NCBI RefSeq assembly: GCF_024679245.1
Contig: NC_090182.1
Location: 30,659,547 to 30,723,546, forward strand
DNA length: 64,000 nt
Direction of reading: 5' to 3'
Source: Pseudorasbora parva
Lineage: Eukaryota > Chordata > Actinopteri > Cypriniformes > Gobionidae
Positions 1-12,540 of the stretch are shown one piece after another. The position numbers and the translations under genes are program-made. Under the pieces are notes generated by a model, which was not told the origin of the DNA, did not search any database, and saw only the letters and a program-made list of their open reading frames with translations. Every line of letters begins with the position of its first letter. Position 1 is the first letter of the stretch.

Positions 1-500
1 TTGGTGGAGAGGAGACCGAGTGATTAAGCCAATCATTATATGGGGATTCATTTATTTATTTTTTTACGTTAGACCATGTTAACTGTTTCTATTTCACCCA
101 CTGTAAACCCTAAATAATGAAATGGCTTGAGTAGCCAAACTCAAAATAAACAAACAAAATAGTTCAAAAAAATGAACCTTTTCTTTTGAATACAGGAAAT
201 TCAAGTAATATGAGTTGTTTTTAGTTTTATAAACTTTTTTTTTTATTTATTTTTTTATTCAAGCAAACTTAAATTTACCTGAAACTGGGCTGGGATTTAT
301 ATTTCCGAGCATGCTTTGCCATAACGCTCAAAAAGGAAACTAAATGCTAAAATTGGATATGTGTTGAATTTTAATGTTAAGTGGGGAATTTAGTAGTGTT
401 TAATGCTTTCCAATCCCAAGAGTTTCTGTTTTGTGTACCGTCACGGTGACTAGTTTAGCTTGATCTTAGTTTGAGATCAGGCATATGTTAAATTATCTTT
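1..500. other. AT-rich DNA, no gene seen
   Basis: This stretch is AT-rich with short A and T runs and no open frame of note. I see no recognisable exon, RNA gene or paired terminal repeat in it. Confidence 0.5.
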
Positions 501-601
501 ATTACACGGCTCTGTGAAATACTTGCTTCTGATTGGTCAATCGTGCATTCCAGCGGTACGTTATTTCCAGATAACACCTCATACGGGTACTACGAGTTAT
601 C

Positions 602-990
602 TTGACCGGTACTACTTCTATGCTTAACGCTGGCGCCATCTTGTGGCTTAAACAGCCGTGGGTTACAATGGAAGACTTCAAGGCAGGTTTCCTTTATAAC
701 ATTTTTAATATGGATATTTTTCTTACACAAACGCATCGATTCGAATCAGACGGCTCCATTAACCCATCGGAGTTGTGTGGAGCAGGTTATTTGACGGACA
801 GCTGCATTTTTTGTGGACTTCAAACACAACTACAACAACTGCTTGGATTAACGTTAGCCTAGACTTTTTAAATATAACTCCGATTGTATTTGTCTGAAAT
901 AAGAATGTCATATACACCTATAATGACTTGAGGGTGAGTAAATCATAAGCTTGGTTTCATTTTTGGGTGAACTAACCCTTTCAGCATTCA
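602..990. repeat. Interspersed fish repeat copy
   Basis: The segment ends in a block resembling 'gagggtgagtaaatcat' followed by 'tttttgggtgaactaaccc', wording that recurs in cyprinid interspersed repeats. The same phrases occur again near 31654-31750 and 32150-32290 in this window, so it is at least a three-fold local repeat family. An 86-codon open frame inside it (602-862) has no recognisable domain and I treat it as chance. Confidence 0.55.
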
Positions 991-1166
991 TTTTCAACAT
1001 TTAGCAAGGGCAAATGGCAAATCTTCAGCAATAGATAAAGGCTTAAAGCAGGTTGGAACTGTTTTCCATCGCGGAAGCTTTATAAGAGCTAATAAAATAT
1101 TTAATCTCGAGACAATATTTTGTGTCTAATAATTATTTATTCGAGACTACTAGCCATGTAATAAGC

Positions 1167-1309
1167 GGGATAATATACACCCCAGCCGGTTTTTATCGCA
1201 GAATAAACCCCTTCAGAGTGATGCAAGACCCCTCCGCTTCGCGTCAGGGTCCTGATCACTCTGTCGGGGTTTATTCTGCGATAACAACCGGCTGGGTGTA
1301 CATTATCCC
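1167..1309. repeat. Near-perfect hairpin element (about 56-bp arms)
   Basis: The left arm starts gggataatatacacccc and the right arm ends gggtgtacattatccc; read on opposite strands they match over about 55 bases with a few differences, separated by a loop of about 30 bases. Weaker pairing continues outward (catgtaa / ttacatat). There is no coding content. This fits the end of a fold-back MITE or a hairpin-forming repeat; the family is not identified. Confidence 0.75.
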
Positions 1310-1944
1310 TTACATATTGCTGTACATCAGCAATTACTATGCTATTCTAACGTTATCAAAGCATTGTGTTACCAATTAGCATTTTCTGAAGTAGTTAGTT
1401 AGCTAAGTTTCCACTACTAAAAATATTTAAGTTGAAATTACATGATATTTTTGAGTTAAATATATGAAATAACTTACTCAAATATTTCAAGAGCAATTCA
1501 AATAGTGAGTACACAATTGAAATCTGCTAGTTTTTAATTTCTTAACTTAAAATGTTAATTTCTTAACTTAAAATATTTGTTAAACATTGTTAGTTAAACT
1601 TTAACAACATATTTTATTCATATTGTATTGTTTACCTTACAAGTGAAAAAGTTTTACAGTGCAGCAAACTAAATAAAAGGATCCAAACAGGTCCAAATGG
1701 TGAACAAGTTCTAAAACATGTTATTGGGTAGAAACGGTGAGTAAAATATATTCTAAATCTTTAGAGGGGCTATCAAATATTGTTGTGGACAATGGGGGTC
1801 TTATACAACCTTATTTCAAGTGTCTGATGTAATGTGGAATACAGAATAACCAGAATAACAAAAGTACATGAAATCATCAGGAACCTGCTGTCTCAGTGGA
1901 ATACAGCACTGGTTTCTACCCAAACAATATATCATATTTTATTT

Positions 1945-2127
<183 letters not shown>

Positions 2128-2424
2128 CTTCTTTTCTTTTTTATTATAGAATACCAGTTTATAATTATTATTATATTATTATTTTGTAATTTAATTACAA
2201 AATCATATATTTATTTTTCTATGTTTTATTTTTTATTCAGTTTTAGTTGTCTAAATCAGGGTTATTAATAAGACTAAATCTAAAACCATTAAACAATTGT
2301 GGTTACAAATTACTTTATGCCTTTATGCAAGCCTTTGGATATTATCTTGGTATCACACAAAATAACATATATATAAAATTAATAAATTAATGGCAACAAA
2401 AGACACCTTATTGACATATATCAG

Positions 2425-2588
2425 AAAAAAAAGGTACAGTGCTGTCACTAGGGTGGTACCCTAAGGTACAAAAGTGAAAAGGTACATATCAGTATTTTAA
2501 GAGTGTAAATTAGTACCTTAAAGGTACATAGTACCTTTTTGGTTTTGTTCCTTATGGTACTGCCCCAGTTACAGCAATGTACCTTTTT
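2425..2588. mobile_element. Short TIR element (MITE), about 160 bp
   Basis: The left end (aaaaaaaggtacagtgctg...) and the right end (...cagcaatgtaccttttt) are inverted copies over about 33 bases with a few mismatches. The interior is rich in the motif ggtac/gtacc. It has no coding capacity. The pattern fits a non-autonomous DNA transposon; the superfamily is not determined. Confidence 0.7.
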
Positions 2589-3297
2589 ATGACAGTGTAC
2601 TATATCAATAATTTTGGCCACAAATAGTAACAGATAAGAATTGCAGGATACACTGAGTACTTACCAACAACTCAATTATCTTTTTTTTGAGAGAAATACT
2701 AAAAGTGAATGCATATTAAACAAGTTATCCATTTAGGATTAGAACGAATTCAACCCAAGCGCTCTTTGATGACGTGAACGATTACACTACTGTTGATCCT
2801 CTGTCCATTATCGTATCAAGCCCGTCCTGACAATTTGATTGGTCTGAACAGCTCTGGTTCTAGCATAGTTGCTCCACAACGGATAAAGACCTTACTTCCC
2901 GACCTCAAATATTGTGGGCGGGGCTAAGATCGGCTGGCATCCAGGCTATAAAATGACTAGTAGTACAAAAAGGCCACGGAATTATGTTATCTGACATGAC
3001 TAAGACTATATGAAAGGAGTTAATTTAACTCGTTATATACACAACATTTTATTATTTCATAATTATGTCCACAAATAGTAACACTTCATAAAAAAAGGTT
3101 AATAACCAAATTGCAAAAACGAAAATTGCACTAATAAGAAACCAATTATGCAATTTTGAACAATCCAGAGTTCAGTTAGTACAACTGCAGTGCCCTTTTT
3201 CAGCTGGGGATATTAATTAATTATAATCTACTCCTTAAAAAAAAAAAAAAAAGCACATAGAAGAGAGTGTTGAAGAAGCATTTTGTTAATGCAGTTA

Positions 3298-3680
3298 AAG
3301 GGTCGGTTCACCCAAAAATTGAATTTATATCATTAATGACTCACCCTAATGTTGTTCCCGTAAGACCTCCATTCATCTTTGGAACACAGTTTAAGATATT
3401 TTATATTTTAGTCCCAGAAGCATGAATCATAATCAAAGTAGTCCATATGTGACATCAGTTAGTTAATTAGTCTCTTGAAGCATCAAAAATACATTTTGTT
3501 CCAAAAAAGTCAAAAACTACGACTTTATTCAGCATTGTCTTCTCTTCCGTGTTCCTCAAATAAAGAGTCAAACAGTCATGAATCAGTGAATGGATCAATG
3601 ATTCGGATCGCCAATGTCACTGTTTTGAACGTTTACATCTCAGTGACTTTAGTTATTAGATTATATCTTTGACATTTAAA
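3298..3680. repeat. Interspersed repeat with 'gttcacccaaaaa' start
   Basis: It begins with a block (gggtcggttcacccaaaaatt) and continues with text that I recognise as typical of dispersed cyprinid repeats. A related start (aggatagttcacccaaaaag) lies at 31658. The family is unnamed here and its right end is uncertain. Confidence 0.45.
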
Positions 3681-4661
3681 ACAATGACGTGAGACTCACA
3701 CTGTCTATCATGACAGCCCATTCATTTGTCATAGCAGCTATACTATCATTTTCAACATGATTTAATGCATGACAGTACATGTAAGAGCGATCGCCCATGC
3801 TAGATCAGTTAGCGATTTAGCCTACTGTACCTCAACTTTGAAAACAAGGGCTCTGCGGCAGAACTGAAACCTCAGTCACAGATTTGATTTTCTATGATGA
3901 ATGAACATCAAAATAAATCTCCAAACAGCAGCGAAATGTAAGCAGGACGCAAACATTTGAATTCTCATAACACCGCGGAAACACGCTGCCGTCGCCGGTA
4001 AAACCAGCTAAAGCCTCTATATCCGCAGCTCTCTAAACTTTCACCTGCCGGGACCTGTCAAAAGCACTTAGACAACTATGCTGTACACTTCACAGAGCAT
4101 TATACATGTGGTCCTCATCACATAATACGGTGGGAATGATGCCAAACTCGAACAACCTTGTCTAACATTTGTAGACACTAATGCCATGCAGTGTGCTTGC
4201 TTTGCCGTTAGCACCTTTCAAGCACTGTGCATGACTGTGAGGTCCCAATTCTTTTTTTTCCCCAGTTTATACTGATAACGGAACACCGTGGCATGCATTT
4301 GCTGACCCAGTGGTGATACAAAAACCTGCGCGTAAGCCTGCACATTAGCAGGTGCTGGTGAACATTAAAAGAAATGCAAAGCAGTCAAAAGAGAGATGGA
4401 GTCAGCACACAATATTGCTGAAAATGATATTCAATCTGTCCTGGCCTGCTCAGAATTGTGTCCGACACAACGGCAGCAACGATGTGAGCATTTTTGGAGC
4501 GTGCCCAGCTTATCCTGGCTCCATGCTGGGTGTTGCGGCTATGAATGGTTATACAATAGCTCCTTTTGCTCATTTGTGCATCTCTGATTTTGTCAGATGG
4601 AGGGAGAACAGGTTGCTAAGTAACTATTAAAGAGTAAGGACAATTCCTAACTTCAAAAAAA

Positions 4662-4663
<2 letters not shown>

Positions 4664-4727
<64 letters not shown>
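4664..4727. repeat. (AG)n microsatellite
   Basis: About 32 perfect AG dinucleotides. Confidence 0.97.
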
Positions 4728-4729
<2 letters not shown>

Positions 4730-6430
4730 TGCTTTTAAGACGTGTCAAGTTTTTAGACATATGTTAATTGTATTCCTGTTGCTTCTAAAAAAAATATTTA
4801 AAGACATTTTAATGAAAATTTAATGTGGTGTAGCTATCGGGTAAAAAAAAAAGTAAGACACATTTTTTTTATTTTTATGAAATATTGTGAATTATTAATT
4901 CATAATACATTTTTGAGGAGTAACACATCATGACATTTTACGACATGAACTAACCATACCTTCTCATATTTTCAGAAATTTTAAAAACCTTACTTGACCT
5001 TACTGTCATTTCCTGTTATTCTGGTGTCATTTTCATTCACTCATTTAAAAAAAAAAAAAAAGTAACTTGCAATTGTTATTTCAAGGGTGTATTTTAATTG
5101 ATTTAACTCACAAAAATCACTTTTGATAATGTGACCTAAGTTGATTAAATAACAGTTTTGATATAAATAAAACCAGTTAATGTAGCTTTTAATGCAATGA
5201 ACACATTTTAACGTTACCTCTAAAAAAAATGCTGAATTAATGGCATTTGAATGTAATTTAAAATTGAGATTCCCTTCATTTACCAGTACTTTCCACCAAT
5301 CAATATCCTTTTTATTCATATTTCTATCAATGTTTTGCCTCTTTTGTCTCATTTTTATGGTGCCCTTTATTGACACCCTTGGTAAATATGAGCAAAGGCA
5401 GTTGTGAAAATAATTCTGCATTGTTTATACTTTTGATCTTTCATTACAACAATTCTAACCTTTCATTGAAAGTAAAACAATTGAAAGTAGGGGGAGACTC
5501 ATATAAATGTTTTTCTCTAGTCCACGTTGATGACAATTATTGTCACCCAATTATTGCAACGTAATTTTCCCAAGATAACAGCTCTGAGTCTTCTCCTATA
5601 ATGCCTGTTGAGTTTGAAAAACACCTGACGAGATCAGAGACCATTCCTTCATACAGAATCTCTCTAGATCCTTCAGATTTACAGCTGTGCACGGTCATGG
5701 CAGATTCATTGTGTGATGCACATTTGTGTGTTGATTTTGATGTTTGAATTGGACTGTTGTCCTGATAGAAGATCTAACCACAGATTATTATAAGATTTCA
5801 AGTAGAGGCGGTCAAGTTTTGATTTTTTTTTTTTTTTTTTTTTTTTTTTGTTAATCTGTTGGTATTTGCTAGAATCCATGATGCATGTAACTGAACAAGA
5901 TGTCTAGGACCTCCAGCAAAAAAAAGAAAAAAGAAAAAAAGAAAAGGCATTAAAAATCCAGCAGTATATTTACCTGTAGGCATGGGGTACTTTTTAACTC
6001 TGTTTTCTGCCAAAAAGCTATTTTTTATTTATTTTTGTTGTTTGTTTCATCTGATCATAGAACCAAGTCCTGTTTGAAGTTCCAGTCATGTCTGACAACT
6101 GAATATGCTGGGGTGTGTTTTTGGATGAGCAAGGAGGATTTTTCTTGAAACCCTCTGAAACAACATGTGGTTATGTAGGTGTTGTTTGATCATTTATTTA
6201 GGCTATCTGACCCCAAGACTCGACTAATCTCTGCAGTTCTCCATCTCTGATCCTTGGAGAGTCTTTGGCCACTCAAACTCTCCTCATCGTGCGTAGGAAA
6301 ATATAGACACATATCCTCTTTTAGCCAGATTTGTAACATATTTTTCATTGATTGGAACTTAATTATTGCCCTGATGGTGTAAATGGGGATTTTCAATGCT
6401 TTCAACTTGTTCTCACTTCCAACTCTGCAA
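4728..6430. other. Unassigned AT-rich DNA with A and T runs
   Basis: I see homopolymer tracts (poly(A) near 5046-5060, poly(T) at 5822-5849, an A/G-rich tract near 5920-5944) but no convincing exon. The part from about 5560 to 6180 reads like an old repeat, but no paired ends could be found. Confidence 0.4.
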
Positions 6431-6439
6431 CATATTAAT

Positions 6440-8955
6440 GCTTGGTCAGGACCTTTGGTTATGTTGGATTTCAGTGCCGCTTTCAATCTGATAGACCATA
6501 ATATTTGAATTGAGAAATTGAAGAGCTACCGCTTAACTTTCTGCTTTTGCACTGATTAAAAGTTATCTTTCCCACAGAACATTTTTACAATGGTCCCTTA
6601 TGTGGTTTACCTCAAGTAAGTTGTTTGGATCCTCTTTTGTTTTCTGTTTTTATTAATGATTTGCCCTTAACTGCCAAAAAAGCATCAATGACAATGTTTG
6701 CAGATCACTAAACTGTTTACTATGCTGCAAACTCATGTGACAAACTTAATCATGTTCTGTCTAGAAAATTGGATTCGGTGTATGAGTGGGTTAATGGAAA
6801 TAAATGAGCCTTAAATATATCCAAAACTAAAAGAATGATTATCCAACCCATTCTCACTCCCAAGGCGTCAAAATCCGAAGCATGGTCAAGTGCTTTCCAC
6901 GTCCAAATGAAGACGCAAAATGTACCCGGAGAGGTCATTTTTCGACGTGCTGGGTGTTCCATTCATTTCATTGAGAAACCTTTGGCGTCGTACACAGACG
7001 CACAGGTACCCCATGGCGTCATTTTTCGACATGCTGGGTGTTCCATTCATTTTAATGGGAAATCTTTGGCGTCATACACAGACGCACTGGGAATGGGAAT
7101 GTTATCGTCATGGTGAAATTGTATTGGTTTATGATTTTGCCATTAGACATGTTGGAGTGTGTTTTTCAATTTAATCAGCAAGCATAATTTTATACATTTA
7201 TGTTATTTACGCTATTTAGACATGTTTAACATGTAACCCAACCCCATCCCATCCCTAAACCTACCCATTTGTGTGAACATGATATAAAACACAGGATAAA
7301 ACATACGACTGCATCCACGAGTTATTCAAAAAGTTAAATAATCCAAGTTTTCCGAGGCCAAACGATTGATTTGTATGAAGAAAATCCCCAAAAGCGATCA
7401 GCACCTCCATCCGCCGAAGATCATGAACACAACAAATTTCAAATATTGCCGCCCGTTACGTCAGATTTCATAGTGAAATGTCATTGGCTCTCGTATGTCT
7501 TGTGACCAATTGCGTCATTACGTCAGCATTGATTGTAAAATGTCATTGGCTCTCGTGTGTCTTGTGACCGATCGCGTCATGCTCAAGAGTTTGAATCATT
7601 TGAATGAGATATGAATGAGTTTGTTCACGGGGAAGCGGGATCATCAATTCAGCGATTAAAACATCGCTGTCTTCAGAAGACTTGGAATGCAACATGAGTT
7701 AATACTTTTATACTGTTTTGGTCAGTTTTTGATATAAAAACTTGTGACTGTACATTTATTTGCCTGTTATGTGTTTTATATTGTTAAGATGTGGGTAGGT
7801 TTAGGGTAGGAGTTGGGTTAGTTGCTCCAAAATATAAAAGTAGCCTTTAAATACAATCATGTCTGCTTTTATAAACACAAATAATTAAATGCGTCTGTGT
7901 ATGACGCCAAATGTTTCTCATTGAAATAAATGGAGCACCCAGCGTGTCGAAAAATGACGCGTAGGGGCACCTTTAGCGTCTTCGTTGTGCGTCCCATGCT
8001 TCGGATTTTGACGTTTGGGAGTGAGAACGGGTTGGATTATTGGATCAAAACAAAAATTGAAGCTTGGATCGGAATTCAAGTTATATATAGCCAGGCAATG
8101 AACACAACAAGTAGAAAATGCTAAACGGTTGGGTTTGGTTATTGACAGGAGTCTTTCTTGGACAGAACACATAAATACTATTGTTAACAGAATGGGAAGC
8201 GGCATTGGAACTAAGAAATGTTGTCATTATGTGAATCAGGACACATTAAAAATAGTAACAGAGTCATTAAAATTATGTCACTTGTCATACTGCACGGAGG
8301 TGTGGTCTTCTGCATCTAAAAAGGACTTGACAATAATACAAGTTGTGCAAAATAAAGCTGAAAGACTTGTTTTGGGCTGCTCCATTAAAACACGTAGAGA
8401 GCAGATGTATTCTAATCTTTAATGGCTCACTTTAAACCAAAGAATAATAATTAATTTAAGCACCATATAGCACATTGACAATGAAGATGGCTATTTTTCT
8501 GTTTAATCAAATAGTGTACCATAACTCTCTGCACAATCATAACACCAGAAAGGCAAACAATGGTCATATAATGACCACTTATTCAAAAACAAATTGTATG
8601 AAGAAAACTGTCTTGTATAGAGCTTGTGTCATCTGGAATAATATTCCTATTGAAGATTGTCAGCTTTGCAATAAACTGTCATTTAAAAGTATTTTAAGGA
8701 GTTGTGTGTTGATGAAGGTTCTTAAATGTTTTGATTAATGCTATTATAAATCAAATTGTGTTGATGTTTTATCCTGTTATGGATCAAAACCAGATTGTAT
8801 GTGTGTATATATGTATGTAATGTGAATTTGTGTATATTTTATTTGATTGTAATATTGTTGTTGTTGTAATGTAACATTTTAGAATGGACCCCATGAAGAC
8901 AAGCTGTTTTTATTTGACTTTCAGCTAATGGGATCCATATAAATAAACAATAAAC
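6440..8955 (+). pseudogene. Decayed LINE (reverse transcriptase remnant) split by a later insertion
   Basis: Two plus-strand fragments, 6440-6842 and 8041-8955, belong to one non-LTR retrotransposon. The first carries the reverse transcriptase block LDFSAAF, a region like the 'GxPQGS' block (read with frame damage) and the catalytic YxDD-type box as 'MFADH' followed by a stop. The second continues after the break with a LGLVIDRSLSW block and the C-terminal part of the protein, and ends in a 3' tail (gggatccatataaataaacaataaac) of the kind seen on fish LINEs of the L2/Rex1 group. Stops and frameshifts make it inactive. Removing the 6843-8035 element and one ATTAT copy lets the frame run on across the junction. 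Endonuclease and 5' parts are missing, which is typical of a 5'-truncated copy. The exact clade is uncertain. Confidence 0.8.
6843..8035. mobile_element. Long-TIR transposon copy 1, 5-bp TSD (ATTAT)
   Basis: The ends are inverted (ccaacccattctcactccc... and ...gggagtgagaacgggttgg), and the terminal inverted repeats run to roughly 150-190 bases, including the shared blocks 'caaaatccgaagcatg' and 'gtcatttttcgac'. ATTAT flanks both sides (6838-6842 and 8036-8040) and the flanks are the two halves of a LINE frame, so insertion is certain. No transposase frame is present, so it is non-autonomous. A second complete copy lies at 41072-42523 and partial copies at 8965-9806 and 32283-32425. A 5-bp duplication does not point clearly to a common fish superfamily. 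Confidence 0.88.
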
Positions 8956-8964
8956 AAAAAGTTT

Positions 8965-9806
8965 TCCATTTATTTCAATTGTTTGCCTAATGCGTCAGAT
9001 CAATATAAAGCATTTAATGCTTTGCATTTATGAAAGTAGACATGATTGTTTTGAATATTTATAAGCTACTTTTATATTTGGGAGCAACTAACCCAACTCC
9101 TACCCTAAACCTACACACTTCTCCACAATATAAAACACATAACAGGTAAATAAAAGTACACTCACAGGTATTTATTACAGAAACTGACCAAAACATTACA
9201 AAAGTATTAACTCATGTTGCATTCCAAGCCTTCTGAAGTCATACAATTTCTTCATGTAAAGAACAGAGTCGATCTGAAAGGGGTACTTCAGAGCTGGGAA
9301 GATGAATCTGTATTTAAACTGGGTCATTAATGAAGTAGAAATGTGAAAGTTTTGAATGTGGTGCCTTTTAGACTGAGAATAGACAGAACATGTATTTTTG
9401 TCTGAAGGGGATGAAAGGCAGCAATTCCCAGAAGGCTTCACTGCCCTGCGAGGCCATTCCAAAAGCCACTGCTACTAGATTACAGTGACTGACTTGGAGA
9501 AACGACACTCAGTGTCACAGCACTAATTCTACTGGAGTCAGATTACAGTCACCTTCATGAATGAGCTCTCGGCACAATCATTTGAATAACTGCAGAGTTT
9601 CTACTGATACAAAGCCATATGCTAATCCCGCCACTCCGTGAATGCACTCAGTCATCTCATTCAAATGAAACACTACTCTTTAGCATGACGCAATCGGTCA
9701 CGAGACACGAGAGTCAATGACATTTTACAATTAATGCTGGCGTAATGACATAATCGGTCACGAGACATGAGAACCAATGGAATGTCTCTATGAAATCTGA
9801 CGTAAC
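8965..9806. mobile_element. Broken third copy of the long-TIR transposon, with an insertion
   Basis: It matches the interior of the 41072-42523 copy in the same orientation (the blocks 'gcatttaatgctttgc', 'aactcctaccctaaacctac', 'gttgcattccaag', 'cggtcacgagacac'). Its outer left end is lost and its right part is cut off where the LTR at 9807 begins. Between about 9273 and 9640 there is a segment absent from the other copies, which looks like another interspersed repeat inserted inside it. Confidence 0.7.
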
Positions 9807-10139
9807 TGTTACGTTTAAATGTAGCGAGGATGAAGAGTCCAAGACTTCCAAAACTCAAAGGATCTTTATGTACAATAAACATCTAACTTACTCTGAAAAT
9901 AGCAAACATTGAACATCTAAGGTGTTAACATCAAGGCCGGACAAAGATAAAGTGAAAACTAGGAACAAACACTGATGACAGACTAACAAAGGGGAACAGG
10001 TGACACCGATGACGAGACAGCTGACAATACTTAAAACATGGTGACTGACTGTGGCGGGAAAACTAGAACAAAGGAACATGTGACAAAAAGGAAACCAGGA
10101 AGAACATGAGGAAAACAACAGATGAAGACTAGACTGACA
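9807..10139 (-). mobile_element. LTR (3' LTR) of a truncated retrotransposon
   Basis: Read on the minus strand it starts TGTCAGTC and ends CGTAACA, and carries an AATAAAG-like poly(A) region (a diverged 'tacataaagat' here, 'gtaaataaag' in its partner). Just upstream on the minus strand is a purine run (gggaagggggag, 10142-10153) that fits a polypurine tract. A partial second copy of the LTR end lies at 10288-10400. Confidence 0.72.
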
Positions 10140-10400
10140 TAACTCCCCCTTCCCGGTAGGCGCGTCCTCGCACCCTGAAGTTTGGGGACTGGGACCTGGC
10201 TGGGGACCTTCAGGGTGGGGCCATGGCAGGTCTGGAGCCTTGGCTATGGCTGGCGTCCCACCCATCTGTTGCCCACCCACAGGTCTATAAAACTCAAGAA
10301 TCTTTATTTACAATAAATTTGTCTTTGCAAGAAACATCTAACACTTACTCTGAAAATAGCAAATATCGCAAGACATCTAAGGTGTTAACATAAAAAAAAC
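10140..10400 (-). mobile_element. Internal remnant plus truncated 5' LTR of the same element
   Basis: The segment 10288-10400 repeats 9853-9942 (shared blocks 'cttactctgaaaatagcaaa', 'catctaaggtgttaaca'). Between the two lies about 150 bases of GC-rich, proline-rich-coding DNA and the polypurine tract. The coding region is essentially gone, so only a husk of an LTR element remains. Confidence 0.65.
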
Positions 10401-11640
10401 ATACTTTTGCTAATTTCTTACAGCTACTTTCTATTTATTAACAATCTTTTGCTGCACATCAGAATTATATTATTTAGTTTTACTCATTGTGATGAATGAT
10501 TAATGGAATTTTGCCACTGTGTTTTCTCATATGTATAATCCTGTGGAACAGGAAGTTATGGCTGGACAATTTCATTGCCCTAGTTACCCTGGTTACCCTG
10601 GTAACGGCATAAACTTCAGAGATATTTTACTCAATGCAAATTTCTAGATGTGCTAATAATTGTTTCCAACATATCATGGAGAAAAACATTCTTTATTTCA
10701 TGAAGAATGTTTGGGTTTTTTCACTGGTGAAAAGTGAAGCCGACAATATCCCAATATGCCGATAACATCTTGTGCTGACTTACCACAGCACAGTTTACTG
10801 CAAAACAACTTATTATGTCAGTGTGAAACAAACTGTAGAAATTAAAGTTGAAGATCCAATCTCCTTGCGAAAATCCTGAAAAAAGTTGGTTGGTACCTCA
10901 GTGACTATTTATTCAGAGAAGCTGTCAATCATGATGCCACACCCCCATTTTCATAGCATCAAAGTAACTAAATAAACTAACAAACACTTGAACTAATATC
11001 AGCATGATAAAAAAATAAACAGAAAAAAAATACAGAAAACCTGTCAAGTGTAAAGTGTAATTTAATTATTTTCTTCATATGCCATTACATTACACGCAGA
11101 GGGCGGGGTTTATGACCTATTCTGGCATGCACCTCGCATGTACTTAAGTGTTCTTTCAAATGGGTCAAATACACGGACTGTCTCCGGGGGGCAGGTTCGA
11201 CTAGTCAGTTTCAACATTTCCATTTTATATTCCAACAACAGTTATGAAATTAGTCGTTGTGCACATCCCTAGCACCAAAATTAGTGGAGGGTACTGTAAA
11301 TCTCAACAGCAAACCTTTTACAGTTTCATATGGTATTATGATTCTGTCATTGTTATTTAATCTTCTCACACTTTGCCCATCAGTACAGTTAATTGGTGCT
11401 AAAGAAGCCACATTTTCTCAGTTACAAAACTTTTTTTGTTAATTACAAAGTATTTGATTTATGCTTTGGCTGGCCTGGTAGGGTGTTATTCAATAATTGG
11501 GTCATCTCAACAGCAGCAGACATTTTACCATCAATTAGGCTAGTTCAAGATACAACCATGAATGTCTTCATAGATAAGAGCCCATTTACTGCACATTTCA
11601 TTCGCAATGCTGTAAGGGCTACATCTGCTCTGTTTTAGAG
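10401..11640. other. Intergenic DNA with repeat fragments, no gene seen
   Basis: Mostly AT-rich. The part near 10870-10960 (with 'gctgtcaatcatgatgccac') reads like a dispersed cyprinid repeat. Short open frames at 11257-11638 have no recognisable domain. Confidence 0.4.
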
Positions 11641-12150
11641 CGAGGAGCCGATTTTTCTCTGTCCTGAAAATTTCAGAGGCCATTAGTCCTGCGGCTGTCT
11701 TTCCTTATAAATGTCACTCATAAGGCCACCGCTTCTGTCATTTCTCCATTAAAACTCAATTTTTGCACTTCTTAGTCTTGATAGACTGCCCTCCACAACA
11801 GTACTTTATTAAGAGCTGATTGTATAACACTTTCAAAAGGGAGCGGAAATGATATGAAAAAAAAAAAAAAATCACATTTGGTTCTCCATCAGAAAAAAAG
11901 TCATCTCTCTGCCGCTTTAAGTCAATTTTTCATTATGCCCAGCTATTGACCTTTCCTCCAACAGGAAGTGCTGCGACTGTCTTTGTGAGGATTGTAATTG
12001 ACAAGATGTCTCTTCTAATAGAAAAATGACCACATTTTCTCACAAGTTAATTATAAATTCAGTGGTTGTCTCAGGGCTGGCAGACGAGACAAGAGCTCAG
12101 TAAACCTTGGCCCATGTCAGGCAAACAATCATATCGCCCATTATATCCCT
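11640..12150. promoter_or_regulatory. Candidate conserved non-coding element
   Basis: This island lacks repeat hallmarks and simple sequence apart from one short A run. It contains homeodomain-type cores (ttaatt at 12046, 'caagttaattataaattcag') and other dense word-like motifs without an open frame. That texture is typical of vertebrate developmental enhancers, but conservation cannot be judged from one sequence. Low confidence. Confidence 0.22.
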
Positions 12151-12540
12151 GCCACACACACATGCTGATTTTTGACTTTTTCTTATAGGCTGAAAGTCAG
12201 TAATCTTATACATTGGTTTGTACTGATGATCCTGAAAAAAAAAATAGTACTATTATTGTTATTATTATTTTTTATTTATTCAGATCCGCCCTTTGTGTGG
12301 TGCTAAAATAGTTTAGAATTAATTTATTAATATTTACAGAAATACACCAGTATAAAATTCTAACTGACACTGATAATTTGAAATTGATGATTGGTAAATA
12401 GTCAGATATTAACTATATTTATTCAAATAATTATTCTATTACAAATTATTAACTCTTACAAAAATAGGAAACATTTACGTAAAAGTATGTAACCCATGTT
12501 ACCTGAGAAGAGAACCAGATACTGCATAGAACATCTGAAC

